Of a DNA stretch of 64,000 nt, positions 15,871-24,090 are shown in pieces (position 1 is the first letter of the stretch; the number at the start of each line of letters is the position of its first letter). The translations under genes and the position numbers were made by a program. The notes beneath the pieces were generated by a model. It saw only the letters and a program-made list of their open reading frames with translations. It searched no databases and was not told the DNA's origin. Origin of the DNA: Couchioplanes azureus (lineage in GTDB: Bacteria; Actinomycetota; Actinomycetes; Mycobacteriales; Micromonosporaceae); assembly GCF_014648355.1 (NCBI RefSeq), contig NZ_BMQY01000001.1, positions 1,258,255 to 1,322,254 on the forward strand. Direction: 5' to 3'.

Positions 15871-15893
15871 ACGTTACGCGAGACTGCGATAGT
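15871..15893. promoter_or_regulatory. Back-to-back -10 elements
   Basis: In the 37-bp gap between the divergent thiolase and PH-domain genes, TAACGT on the minus strand (15876-15871) and GATAGT on the plus strand (15888-15893) each end 7 nt before their start codon. Both genes therefore look leaderless with overlapping promoters. Confidence 0.45.
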
Positions 15894-15900
15894 TGTGACC

Positions 15901-16344
15901 ATGGCACCTCTCCAGTGGCGCGTGAAGCTCGCCCTACCCGCCGTCAAACTTCTCGGCGCGGCGGCCCTGGTCGTCCTGGTGGTCGCGGTCGGCAGGCGCG
16001 ATCCGGTGCAGTGGGTGCTGGCGGTGACGGCCGGACTCGGCCTGGTCGTCTGGGGGGTGCGTGACTTGCTTCACCCGGTACGGCTGGCGGCGGACACCAC
16101 CGGCGTCACCGTGGCCGTGGGCTTCGCCGGGCGGCGCCACCTGCCGTGGTCGCAGATCGAGCGGATCCGGGTGGACCGCCGCGCACGCCGCGGCATCCGC
16201 AGCGAGCTGCTGGAGATCGACGCGGGGGAGAGCCTGCACCTGTTCGGCGCACCGGAGCTGGGCGTGGCACCGGAGGACGTGGCACTCGCTTTGCAGCGGC
16301 TGTCAGAGCAGTGTCAGGGTGCGGTAGATCGCGATCACCATTAG
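15901..16344 (+). CDS. Membrane protein with PH-like domain
   Basis: 147 aa. Two membrane helices near the N terminus (VKLLGAAALVVLVVAVG and WVLAVTAGLGLVVWGV) followed by a small PH-like domain (TTGVTVAVGFAGRRHLPWSQIERIRVDRRARRG is split over residues ~65-97), the layout of the actinobacterial 'low molecular weight antigen 6'/bPH family. Function unknown. The last 42 bp overlap the convergent rhomboid gene. Confidence 0.7.
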   Translation: MAPLQWRVKLALPAVKLLGAAALVVLVVAVGRRDPVQWVLAVTAGLGLVVWGVRDLLHPVRLAADTTGVTVAVGFAGRRHLPWSQIERIRVDRRARRGIRSELLEIDAGESLHLFGAPELGVAPEDVALALQRLSEQCQGAVDRDHH

Positions 16345-17217
16345 GAAGACGAACACCGCCGCCAGTCCGGCGCCCTGCACGAGGTTGCGCCGCGCCCGCG
16401 GGGCGTACGCCAGGATCGCCGCGACGACGCCGCCGGTGACCAGGCCGCCGAGGTGGCCCGCGACCGAGATTCCGGTGACCGCGAAGGTGAAGATCACGTT
16501 GATGACGATCACCGGGAGGATCGGGGCGACGCTCAGGTTGAGGCGCTTGAGCAGCACGAAGATGGCCGCCATCAGGCCGAAGACGGCGGTGGAGGCGCCG
16601 GCCGTGCTCTGGTTGGGCGCGGAGAAGACGTACGCCGCGACGTTGCCGCCCAGGCCGGCGAGCGCGTAGAGGGCGACGAAGCGCAGCGGACCGAGCGCCC
16701 GTTCGAGATCGCGGCCGAGGATCCACAGGGCGTACATGTTCATCAGCAGGTGCAGCACGCCGTAGTGCAGGAACATGGCCGTGATCAGGCGATACCACTC
16801 GCCGTTGCCGGCGATGCCGTGCACCGCCAGCTCGCCGGCCGGGCCGTAGACCGCGCCGCCCAGCACGGCGCCCCACCGGGTCAGCGGGGTGTCGCTGCCG
16901 AGCAGGCCACCCCAGCCGCCGCCGGCGACGGCGTTCGCGCCGCCGGACATGATGGAGGCGATCATCACGAACACATTGACGCCGATGAGGACCTTGGTGA
17001 CCGTGCCGGCACGGCCGGCCGCGCTGCCGCCGAAGGCGGTGCGGGCCGACCGCTGAGTGCGCCGCCCCTCGGCGACGCACTCCGGGCACTGGTGGCCGAC
17101 CGAGGCCTCGTTCATGCAGTCCGGGCAGATCGGCCGCTCGCAGCGGGTGCACCGGACATAGGTCTCCTTCGACGGGTGTCGGTAGCAGACCGGAACCGTC
17201 ACCGGAGACTCACTCAT
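16303..17217 (-). CDS. Rhomboid intramembrane serine protease with N-terminal zinc finger
   Basis: 304 aa. The first ~50 residues carry a B-box-like zinc site (CYRHP, CTRCERPICPDC, CPEC). A polytopic rhomboid core follows: WYRLITAMFLHYGVLHLLMNMYALW (read in two parts; the HxxxH-N motif of TM2), the catalytic Ser in the TAGASTAVFG loop (GxS[GT]) and the His partner in AGHLGG of TM6. The serine motif is GAST rather than the textbook GASG. Typical actinobacterial architecture; substrates unknown. TAGTCT ends 7 nt before the ATG. Gene order rhomboid/cyclophilin on the same strand, with 10 bp between, suggests co-transcription. Confidence 0.92.
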   Translation of the reverse strand: MSESPVTVPVCYRHPSKETYVRCTRCERPICPDCMNEASVGHQCPECVAEGRRTQRSARTAFGGSAAGRAGTVTKVLIGVNVFVMIASIMSGGANAVAGGGWGGLLGSDTPLTRWGAVLGGAVYGPAGELAVHGIAGNGEWYRLITAMFLHYGVLHLLMNMYALWILGRDLERALGPLRFVALYALAGLGGNVAAYVFSAPNQSTAGASTAVFGLMAAIFVLLKRLNLSVAPILPVIVINVIFTFAVTGISVAGHLGGLVTGGVVAAILAYAPRARRNLVQGAGLAAVFVFLMVIAIYRTLTLL

Positions 17218-17227
17218 GGGTCAAAGA

Positions 17228-17758
17228 CTATCCGGCGACCCGATCGATCTCGACGCGCTCGATGACGACGTCCTCGCGGGGACGGTCGCCGGGACCGGTC
17301 GGCGTGGTGGCGATGGAGTCCACGACCTTGGCGGACTGCTCGTCGGCGACCTGGCCGAAGATGGTGTGCCGCCGGTTGAGGTGCGGGGTCGGGCTGACCG
17401 TGATGAAGAACTGCGAGCCGTTCGTGCCCGGGCCGGCGTTGGCCATGGCCAGCAGGTACGGACGGTCGAACTGCAGCTCGGGGTGGAACTCGTCGGCGAA
17501 CTGGTAGCCCGGGCCGCCGCGACCGGTGCCGGTCGGGTCGCCCATCTGGATCATGAAGTTGGCGATGACCCGGTGCGAGATGGTCCCGTCGTAGTACGGG
17601 CCGCTGCCCTTCTGGCCGGTCCGCGGGTCGGTGTAGTCCTTGGTGCCCTCCGCAAGCTCCACGAAGTTGCGCACGGTGGCCGGCGCGTGGTCCGGGAAGA
17701 GCTGGAGCCGGATCGGACCGTGGTTGGTGTGCAGGGTGGCGTAAAGCTTCTCAGCCAC
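17228..17758 (-). CDS. Peptidyl-prolyl cis-trans isomerase, cyclophilin type
   Basis: 176 aa cytoplasmic cyclophilin. Conserved core residues are present: the RN(F) of TVRNFVELA, YDGTISHRVIANFMIQMGDP (catalytic Arg and Phe-Met-Gln), LAMANAGPGTNGSQFFITV, and HTIFGQV. It speeds proline isomerisation during folding. The GTG at 17758 follows AGGAG with 5-nt spacing, which overrides a very long upstream open frame on this strand that belongs to no gene. The rhomboid gene lies immediately downstream. Confidence 0.95.
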   Translation of the reverse strand: MAEKLYATLHTNHGPIRLQLFPDHAPATVRNFVELAEGTKDYTDPRTGQKGSGPYYDGTISHRVIANFMIQMGDPTGTGRGGPGYQFADEFHPELQFDRPYLLAMANAGPGTNGSQFFITVSPTPHLNRRHTIFGQVADEQSAKVVDSIATTPTGPGDRPREDVVIERVEIDRVAG

Positions 17759-17920
17759 GGGTACTCCTAACGGGTGTCGCGGTCGCCGGTCCGCTGCCTC
17801 GCCGACCGGCGCTGGACAGTTCTTTGCAGTTCGGATCCTGCCGCATGTGTCAGAACCGGGTACGCGGGGGTACCCAAGGGGGCAGCATGGACCCGGGAGA
17901 GAACCACAGGAGGTGCACTG

Positions 17921-18565
17921 GTGTTCGCAACAATGCGACGGAAGAACCGCAACGCGAAGATGAAGAGCGAGCTCGGCCAGAGCATGGATCACTTCAAGCG
18001 TGCGGCCTCGCTCGCCGCCCAGGAGACCAGCGCAACCGTGGGGCCCAAGTTCGCCGCCGCACGTGACCGCGTGCAGCCGGCGGCCAGCAAGGCGAAGGGC
18101 GCGGCGACCAGCGGCTGGGACGCCGCCATCGCGACGCTCGGACCGCTGGTGGCGGCGGCGAGCAGCAACGCCAAGGAGACCGGCAAGAAGTCGGCCAAGG
18201 CCAACAAGAAGGCCGCCAAGGCGAGCATGAAGAACGCCAAGAAGCTGGAGAAGCGGGCCAGCAAGGCGACCGGCCGCAAGAAGAGCACCGGCGGCAGGCT
18301 GGTGAAGCTCGCGCTGGCCGGCGCCGCGATCGGCGCGGCCGGGGCGTACGCGATGCGCAAGCGCCGCACCGACCAGTGGGACGAGTACGACCCCAGCCGC
18401 CCGCTGAGCGCCACCACCAGCACCACCGGAGCCGACGACGCGGCGTTCGAGCCGGCCGACCTCTCCGGCCAGTCGGGCTTCGTGACGCCGGCGGGCAGCT
18501 CCACGCCGGCCGTCGGTGCGGTCAACTCCGACCCCGCGCTGCTTCCCGACAGCAAGAAGAGCTGA
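17921..18565 (+). CDS. YtxH-like Lys/Ala-rich protein with single membrane helix
   Basis: 214 aa. GTG start after a strong AGGAGG (17908-17913, 7 nt spacing). The N-terminal ~110 residues are Ala/Lys-rich amphipathic helix (repeated K-A-K and KKAAKASMKNAKK units), then a membrane helix LVKLALAGAAIGAAGAYAM near 128-146, a basic RKRR stop-transfer, and an acidic Ser/Thr-rich tail. Resembles actinobacterial YtxH/apolipophorin-like proteins of unknown role. Convergent with eccB, separated by a 17-bp hairpin. Confidence 0.75.
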   Translation: MFATMRRKNRNAKMKSELGQSMDHFKRAASLAAQETSATVGPKFAAARDRVQPAASKAKGAATSGWDAAIATLGPLVAAASSNAKETGKKSAKANKKAAKASMKNAKKLEKRASKATGRKKSTGGRLVKLALAGAAIGAAGAYAMRKRRTDQWDEYDPSRPLSATTSTTGADDAAFEPADLSGQSGFVTPAGSSTPAVGAVNSDPALLPDSKKS

Positions 18566-18583
18566 CCCCTCGGTTCGCGCCGT

Positions 18584-18623
18584 ACGGCGGGCGGGCTCCC
18601 CGGCACGGGAGCCCGCCCGCCGT
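18584..18623. terminator. Bidirectional hairpin terminator
   Basis: A perfect 17-bp stem (18584-18600 with 18607-18623) and 6-nt loop CGGCAC lie between the convergent genes ending at 18565 and 18637. Very stable; serves both strands. Confidence 0.8.
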
Positions 18624-18636
18624 GGTGCGTTCGGCG

Positions 18637-20097
18637 TCAGTCCCGCTGCCCGGCGTTGGCCTCGCGGGCGCGCACCGGATCCAGCGAGGGACCCTGCGGC
18701 AGCAGGGCCGCCAACTGGCCCGGGACCGTCTGCGGTGAGATGCCGCCGTACCCCAGCTTGGCCAGCACGTCGCGCCCGGCCAGCGGATAGCGGCGCCCGG
18801 TGTCGGTGACGATGCTGACCGTGCCGCTGCCGGCGGGGGCGTTCGGCGAGGAGACGGAGGCGACCACGGCCCCCTTGCCGCGCGGCACGTGCACCCGGTC
18901 GACGCGGACGCCGCCGGGCACGGCCGGCTCGCCCGCCACCGCGGTGCCCACCGGAAGGACCGGGCCGATCCGGACCGTGACGCGGCCGTTCGCCGCGCCG
19001 TCGTAGGTCAGGCAGACGCTGTCCGGGCCGTTGAGCAGCACGGGTACGGCCGGGGGCAGGCCGGCCTCGTTGGCCGCGTCGACGAGCTGGGTTCCCGATC
19101 CGGACCGGGCCATGTTGCCGTAGTCGGTGGTCGTCACCACCGAGACCGCCGGCGCGCCGGGCTCGGCCTGGATCAGGCTGGCCTGCACGTCGGTGAGGTC
19201 GGCCACGCCGTCCGCGAGCACGATGCCCCACTGGTCGGGCGTGTTGCCCTCGCCCTCGATGCGCAGGAGCTGCCCCACCTCGAGATCGGGCAGCGCGCGG
19301 GAGCGGGCGCCCGGGTCGGCGAGCGCCGGCGGCCCGAGGTCGGGGCCGATCGGGACCGCGTTGATCCAGGCCGCGGCGACCGGCAGGGCCGTCTGGTTCC
19401 ACCGGAACCGGACGCGGACCTGCTGCAGGCGCTCGGGCGGGATCCGGAAGCGCTTGTTGTTGTAGACCAGGAAAGTCCGGTCGGAGGTGTCCGTGACCAG
19501 CAGGCCCCGGAGCTGGTCGGGCGGGGTGTCCGCGCGTGGCACGGGCAGCTCGGTGCCGCCGCCGACGCCGGCGCCGATCGACAGCACGCTCTGCGGCGGG
19601 GCGGAGCCGGCCTGCGCCTGCGGGGCCTGCGAGCACACCGTCCAGACGTTCTCCAGCAGGCCGCCCTTGGCCGGCGGCAGGGAGTCGGGCGCGTCCGGGA
19701 TGCCCAGCGGCTCGCCGAGCGGTACCCGCGCGAGGCTCTCCCGGGAGGCGTTCTTCAGCTCGGGGGTGGCCGAGTTGGCGATCAGGATCCCGGACACGTA
19801 GTTGAGCACCGGGTGCATCTTGTCGTCGGACTTGAGATAGACGTACCGCGCGCCGGTGCCCTTCTCCAGGAAGACCACCGCCTCGTTCCTGGGGTCCACC
19901 GAGCCCCGGCCGGTCAGCAGGCCGTAGACGGCGGCGCCGGCAACCGCGAGCGCGGCGACGACGATGCCGACGAGCACGGTGGTGCCGGCCTTGCGCAGCG
20001 GGGAGCGGTGCGGATCGGGGTCATGGGTGACCAGCGCGGCCACCACCCGCTGCTGCGCGTACTGGTACGAGTGCAGCTGATCCTGCCGAGACGGCAC
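18637..20097 (-). CDS. eccB: Type VII secretion protein EccB
   Basis: 486 aa. Canonical EccB N terminus PSRQDQLHSYQYAQQRVVAALV, cytoplasmic and basic (PHRSPLRK), one membrane helix (TTVLVGIVVAALAVAGAAVYGLL, split over residues ~41-62), then a large extracytoplasmic R-repeat/core domain with paired cysteines (TVCSQ and SVCLTYDG). EccB is part of the ESX membrane complex. No eccC, eccD, mycosin or WXG100 gene is in the window, so it is an isolated copy or at the edge of a scattered locus. The GTG at 20097 follows GGAGGGAAG at 8 nt, which separates it from an in-frame upstream extension. Confidence 0.93.
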   Translation of the reverse strand: MPSRQDQLHSYQYAQQRVVAALVTHDPDPHRSPLRKAGTTVLVGIVVAALAVAGAAVYGLLTGRGSVDPRNEAVVFLEKGTGARYVYLKSDDKMHPVLNYVSGILIANSATPELKNASRESLARVPLGEPLGIPDAPDSLPPAKGGLLENVWTVCSQAPQAQAGSAPPQSVLSIGAGVGGGTELPVPRADTPPDQLRGLLVTDTSDRTFLVYNNKRFRIPPERLQQVRVRFRWNQTALPVAAAWINAVPIGPDLGPPALADPGARSRALPDLEVGQLLRIEGEGNTPDQWGIVLADGVADLTDVQASLIQAEPGAPAVSVVTTTDYGNMARSGSGTQLVDAANEAGLPPAVPVLLNGPDSVCLTYDGAANGRVTVRIGPVLPVGTAVAGEPAVPGGVRVDRVHVPRGKGAVVASVSSPNAPAGSGTVSIVTDTGRRYPLAGRDVLAKLGYGGISPQTVPGQLAALLPQGPSLDPVRAREANAGQRD

Positions 20098-20147
20098 GCG
20101 ACTTCCCTCCCCGCGGTGACCTCGACACTCTAGAGGCCGGGCACCGG

Positions 20148-21290
20148 CTACAACCAACCGTTGCGGCGGAAGGCACGATAGAGCAGGACCGAGATCAGCA
20201 GCATGACCGTGATCACGCCCGGATAGCCGTACTGCCAGCCGAGCTCCGGCATGTGCGCGAAGTTCATCCCGTAGACGCCGGCGAACGCGGTCCAGATGGC
20301 GGAGATGCCGGCCCAGGCGGCGATCTTGCGCATGTCGTTGTTCTGGTCGACGGTCACCTGGGCCAGGCGCGCCTGCAGGATCGAGTTCAGCAGGTCGTCG
20401 TAGGAGGAGACCTGCTCGACCGTACGCGTCAGATGGTCCTGCACGTCCCGGAAGTAGCGCCGTATCTCCTTGGGCACCAGCCGGCTCTGCGGTGCGGTGA
20501 TGGTCGCGAGCGGGCGCTGCAGCGGGACGACCGCCCGGCGGAACTCCACGATCTCCCGCTTCATCTGGTAGATCGCCTGCACCGGGCTGCCGGCGTCGCG
20601 CGAGAAGGCGCCCTCCTCGAGGATGTCGAGGTCCGCCTCGACCTGGTCGGCCACCTCGACGTACGCGTCCACGACCCGGTCGGTGACCGCGTACGCCACC
20701 GCCCACGGCCCCTGCGCGAGCAGATCGCCCCGCGCCTCCATGTCGGCGCGCACCGGCGCGAGCCGGGTGGCGTCGCCGTGCCGGACGGTGATCACGAACC
20801 GGTCCCCGACAAAGATCATCATTTGGCCGGTCTCGACCACCTGCGACGTCTCGGTCAGCTCGCCGTGCGGCACGTAGCGGGCGGTGCGCAGGACGAGGAA
20901 CTGCACCGCGCCGAACTGCTCCAGCTTCGGCCGCTGCTCGGCCTTGACCGCGTCCTCGACGGCGAGCTCGTGCAGGTTGTAGGTGCGGGCGATCGCGGAC
21001 ATCTCGGCCTGCGTGGGCTCGTGCAGCCCGAGCCAGACGAACGCGTTGTCGCGGCTGCAGGCCTCGCGCAGGGCCTCGTCGGGGGAGAACTCGCCGGGCT
21101 CGCGCTTGCCGTCGACGTACACGCCGCAGTCGACCACCGCGCTGCCGGGGAATTGCTCGCCCGGGGTGGTGTCCGGCTCGTCGGTCGTGCCGAGGAAGCG
21201 GTTCATCGCCCTGACGGGTGCGGTCCATGCCCGCGACAGCGACCTGTTCACGCCGTTCGTCCGGATACGGCGCAGGTTGCTCTCGCTCAT
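20148..21290 (-). CDS. corA: CorA-family magnesium/cobalt transporter
   Basis: 380 aa. Long N-terminal cytoplasmic domain (VWLGLHEPTQAEMSAIA..., ...NLHELAVEDAVKAEQRPKLEQF), coiled helices (TRTVEQVSSYDDLLNSILQA), then two C-terminal membrane helices with the signature YGMNF (GMN ion-selectivity motif) near residue 335 and a basic tail. CorA forms pentameric Mg2+ channels. ATG at 21290 follows GGGGGAGG. Ends 51 bp upstream of eccB's start on the same strand, so the two may be co-transcribed. Confidence 0.94.
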   Translation of the reverse strand: MSESNLRRIRTNGVNRSLSRAWTAPVRAMNRFLGTTDEPDTTPGEQFPGSAVVDCGVYVDGKREPGEFSPDEALREACSRDNAFVWLGLHEPTQAEMSAIARTYNLHELAVEDAVKAEQRPKLEQFGAVQFLVLRTARYVPHGELTETSQVVETGQMMIFVGDRFVITVRHGDATRLAPVRADMEARGDLLAQGPWAVAYAVTDRVVDAYVEVADQVEADLDILEEGAFSRDAGSPVQAIYQMKREIVEFRRAVVPLQRPLATITAPQSRLVPKEIRRYFRDVQDHLTRTVEQVSSYDDLLNSILQARLAQVTVDQNNDMRKIAAWAGISAIWTAFAGVYGMNFAHMPELGWQYGYPGVITVMLLISVLLYRAFRRNGWL

Positions 21291-21694
21291 GACTGCCTCC
21301 CCCAGGGTGATCGGCCCGAACCTCGGCGACGGGCCCGCCCGAGGTTACGCCGCGAACGTGCCCAGTTCTCCGCCCGCTTACGCCGCGCGTCCGAACGGGC
21401 CGCCCGGCAGGCCGCGGGCCGCTCGGGCTGGTCGAGCGGCGGGCCGCCGGCCGACCGGTAGGTCGCGGTGGCCCGATGGGCCGCTTCGCGGAATCCGCCG
21501 CAAGGACCGGCGGGCGGACGATGGCGCCGGGCGGACCGGCCGCATTCCGGGGGGTGAGGGTGCGAGCGGCCCGCCCGGCGCCGGGGGCGGGGTGGAGGTC
21601 ATCGCGTCACACCGCAGCTCACGCGTTTGACGCCGCAAGCATTGTGGGCCGAATGCCGGTCCCGGGGGAAACCCGGAACCGGCAGAAAGGCCCA
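21291..21694. other. Gene-free region upstream of corA
   Basis: About 400 bp between corA (starts leftward) and the 3' end of the aminotransferase gene. It is very GC-rich with several open frames on both strands, including a minus-strand frame of about 100 codons rich in Pro/Arg/Ala, but none has a ribosome site, promoter or recognisable protein character. I take it as the corA 5' region. Confidence 0.5.
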
Positions 21695-21714
21695 ACTGTC
21701 GGAAAGCCGACAGT
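21695..21714 (-). terminator. Terminator of the aminotransferase gene
   Basis: ACTGTCGG (21695-21702) and CCGACAGT (21707-21714) form an 8-bp stem with loop of 4, 11 nt past the stop codon on the minus strand, followed by TTGGGCCTTTC. Confidence 0.6.
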
Positions 21715-21724
21715 GAGGCAGGTA

Positions 21725-22819
21725 TCAGGCGCGGACCTCGGCGATCGCCTCGGCCAGCCGCCGGACACCCTCGTCGATCTGGTCGACGGTCACCGCGGAG
21801 AAGGCCAGGCGTACGGAGTGCTTGCCGCCGTCGAGCAGGAAGTCGCTGCCCTTGACGATGGCCACGCCCTTCTTCATGGCCACCGGGAACAGCGCGTCCA
21901 CGTCCACGTCCTCGGGCAGATCCACCCAGAGGAAGTAGCCGCCGTCCGGCTCGGTGAAGGTCGCGCCCGGGATGTGCGTGCGGATCGAGGCGGCCAGCAC
22001 CTGCGCCCGCTCGGCGAGGGCCGCGCTAACCGTCTGGATCGAGCGGTCGATGTCGCCGGAGACGCAGAACTGGTGCACGATCGCCTCGGAGACCATGCCG
22101 GGCGAGATGTACAGGTTGGTGGCCTTCTTGGCGATCGCGTCGATGAGCGCGGCCGGGCCGACCAGGTAGCCGACGCGCACCCCCGGGCACACGGTCTTGG
22201 TGAAGCTCGACGCGTGCACGACGGAGTTGTTCTCGTCCATCGAGAGCATCGAGGGCAGCGCCTCGCCACGGAACCGGATGTCCACGTACGGGTCGTCCTC
22301 GAAGATCACGAAGCCGTACTCGGCGGCGAGGGCGAGCAACGCGCGCCGCTTGTCCAGCGAAAGGGTGACACCCGCGGGGTTCTGGTAGTTCGGAATGATG
22401 TGCGCGAGCTTGGGGCGCAGGCCGTTCTCCAGCAGGCCGCGCAGCTCGTCCACGTCGATGCCGTCCGGCTGGATGGTCACCTGGTGCACCTTGCCGCCGA
22501 GGTTCTGCAGGTTCAGCAGAGTGCGGTCGTACGTCGGCTTCTCGACCACCACGTCGTCACCGGCCTGGACCAGGTGGGTGAAGAGGAAGGCGTCGGCCTG
22601 CAGCGAGCCGTTGGTGACGATGACCTGTTCCGGGGCGACCCCGTGCTTCTCCGCGATCCACTTCCGCAGCGGCACGTAACCGACGGACGTGCCGTAGGCG
22701 GTCACCCCGGCCGGATCGGCGTCGAAGGCCCGCGCGGCGGCGGCCTTCAGTCCGGCCACGTCGACGATGTCCAGCGAGGGGGCACCCCGGGCGAATGAGA
22801 TCAGCTGCTCAGCGGTCAT
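21725..22819 (-). CDS. PLP-dependent aminotransferase, class I/II (MocR/LysN-like)
   Basis: 364 aa fold-type I aminotransferase. Conserved features: LISFARGAPSLDIVD at the N terminus (substrate-gate 'iSFa.G.P'), VTNGSLQADAFL, PNYQNPAGVTLS, EDDPYVDIRF, the PLP-binding Lys in SSFTKTVCPGVRVGY, and DGGYFLWVDLP. Closest in style to 2-aminoadipate/valine-pyruvate type transaminases that share the fold with MocR regulators, but without a DNA-binding domain. ATG at 22819 is used because the family begins just before SFARG; an ATG at 22864 is possible. Divergent from the Nudix gene. Confidence 0.9.
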   Translation of the reverse strand: MTAEQLISFARGAPSLDIVDVAGLKAAAARAFDADPAGVTAYGTSVGYVPLRKWIAEKHGVAPEQVIVTNGSLQADAFLFTHLVQAGDDVVVEKPTYDRTLLNLQNLGGKVHQVTIQPDGIDVDELRGLLENGLRPKLAHIIPNYQNPAGVTLSLDKRRALLALAAEYGFVIFEDDPYVDIRFRGEALPSMLSMDENNSVVHASSFTKTVCPGVRVGYLVGPAALIDAIAKKATNLYISPGMVSEAIVHQFCVSGDIDRSIQTVSAALAERAQVLAASIRTHIPGATFTEPDGGYFLWVDLPEDVDVDALFPVAMKKGVAIVKGSDFLLDGGKHSVRLAFSAVTVDQIDEGVRRLAEAIAEVRA

Positions 22820-22859
22820 GCCCACCAGCTTACGAGCAGGCTCTATATCATCTTTTGCC

Positions 22860-23309
22860 ATGTCCCATGAGCCGTTGCGGGTCGCCGGTGCTCTCGTCGT
22901 GGACGCCGACGGCCGCATGTTCTTTCAGCGGCGGTCCGCTGAACGCAAGCTTTTCCCGAACACCTGGGACATCGTCGGCGGCCACGTGGAACCGGGCGAA
23001 ACGGTCACGGAGGCGCTGGCGCGGGAGGTGCACGAGGAAACCGGGTGGCGCCTCGCCGCCGTACTGGGTGTCGCCGGCGAACACACGTGGACCGGCGACG
23101 ACGGGCTCGACCGCCACGAAACGGATTTCCTCGTCCGCGTCGACGGAGACCTCTCCCAGCCGAGACTGGAGGAGGGCAAACACACGGAGTTCCGCTGGCT
23201 CGGCCCGGGCGAGCTGGCGGTGCTGGACGAGAACCGCGAGCTCGACGACGGGATGATCCGCCGGATCGCCGAGGACGGCTTCGCCGTCCTGCACACTCTC
23301 GGTAGATGA
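22860..23309 (+). CDS. Nudix hydrolase
   Basis: 149 aa. Complete Nudix box spread over GGHVEPGETVTEALAREV and HEETGW (G-x5-E-x7-REV-x-EE-x-G-W), preceded by the FFQRRS/WDIVGGH strand. Such proteins cleave nucleoside diphosphates linked to another moiety (8-oxo-dGTP, ADP-ribose, dinucleotides); the substrate cannot be told. TATCAT ends 8 nt before the ATG, so probably leaderless. The divergent aminotransferase starts 40 bp away. Confidence 0.9.
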   Translation: MSHEPLRVAGALVVDADGRMFFQRRSAERKLFPNTWDIVGGHVEPGETVTEALAREVHEETGWRLAAVLGVAGEHTWTGDDGLDRHETDFLVRVDGDLSQPRLEEGKHTEFRWLGPGELAVLDENRELDDGMIRRIAEDGFAVLHTLGR

Positions 23310-23358
23310 GCGCACGGCTATCCTCGGCAGGCACCCCCTCGACCCGGAAGGACCACCA

Positions 23359-24090
23359 ATGATCGGTCTGGTACTCGCCGCCGGCGCCGGACGCAGGCTG
23401 CGTCCGTACACCGACACGCTGCCGAAGGCGCTCGTCCCCGTGGACGGGGAGACCACGATCATGGACATATCGCTGCGCAACCTCGCGGCCGCGGGGCTCA
23501 CCGACGTGACCGTCGTCGTCGGCTACTGCGCCGGCGCGGTCGAGGAGCGCAAGGACGCCTTCGAGCGGAAGTACGGCGTCAAGATCAGCCTCGTGCACAA
23601 CGACAAGGCCGAGGAGTGGAACAACGCCTACTCGCTGTGGCTGGCGCGTGACCACTTCGCCCAGGGCGCGCTGCTGGTCAACGGCGACACCGTGCACCCG
23701 GTGAGCGTCGAGCACACCCTGCTGGCCCAGCGTGGTCCCGGCATCCTGCTGGCCGTCGACAACGTCAAGAAGCTGGCCGACGAGGAGATGAAGACGGTCT
23801 TCTCGGCCGACGGCCGGCTCACGAAGATCACGAAGCTGATGGACCCGGCCGACGCCTTCGGCGAGTACATCGGCGCCACGGTCATCGAGGCCTCCGCGGC
23901 CGCCGAGCTGGCCGACTCGCTCAAGGCCACCTGGGAGCGCGACCCCGACCTCTACTACGAGGACGGCTACCAGGAGTACGCCAACCGCGGCGGCGAGATC
24001 CGCGCGGCCACCATCGGCGACGTCCCGTGGGTCGAGGTGGACAACCACGAGGACCTGGCCAAGGCCCGGGACATCGCATGCCGTTACTAG
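23359..24090 (+). CDS. Nucleotidyltransferase (CTP:phospho-alcohol cytidylyltransferase-like)
   Basis: 243 aa GT-A fold sugar/alcohol-phosphate nucleotidyltransferase. Signature loop LVLAAGAGRRLRPYTDTLPK with the catalytic Arg and Lys, metal-binding NGDTVHP (Asp ~ residue 113), the EEWNNAYSLW block typical of LicC-like phosphocholine and inositol-phosphate cytidylyltransferases, and VEVDNHEDLAKA near the C terminus. It probably makes a CDP-activated alcohol. GGAAGG precedes the ATG. Its 3' end overlaps the dehydrogenase gene by 13 bp, so the two are translationally linked; the CDP-alcohol phosphatidyltransferase after that would use the product. Confidence 0.85.
   Translation: MIGLVLAAGAGRRLRPYTDTLPKALVPVDGETTIMDISLRNLAAAGLTDVTVVVGYCAGAVEERKDAFERKYGVKISLVHNDKAEEWNNAYSLWLARDHFAQGALLVNGDTVHPVSVEHTLLAQRGPGILLAVDNVKKLADEEMKTVFSADGRLTKITKLMDPADAFGEYIGATVIEASAAAELADSLKATWERDPDLYYEDGYQEYANRGGEIRAATIGDVPWVEVDNHEDLAKARDIACRY

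Noticed and set aside
17759..19636. Very long minus-strand frame in phase with the cyclophilin
   Set aside because: It runs antisense to the YtxH-like gene and through eccB in another frame; Arg/Pro/Gly-rich composition. The cyclophilin has its own GTG with AGGAG.
21378..21695. 105-codon minus-strand frame before corA
   Set aside because: Pro/Arg/Ala-rich, overlaps the aminotransferase terminator, no start signals; typical of noncoding high-GC DNA.
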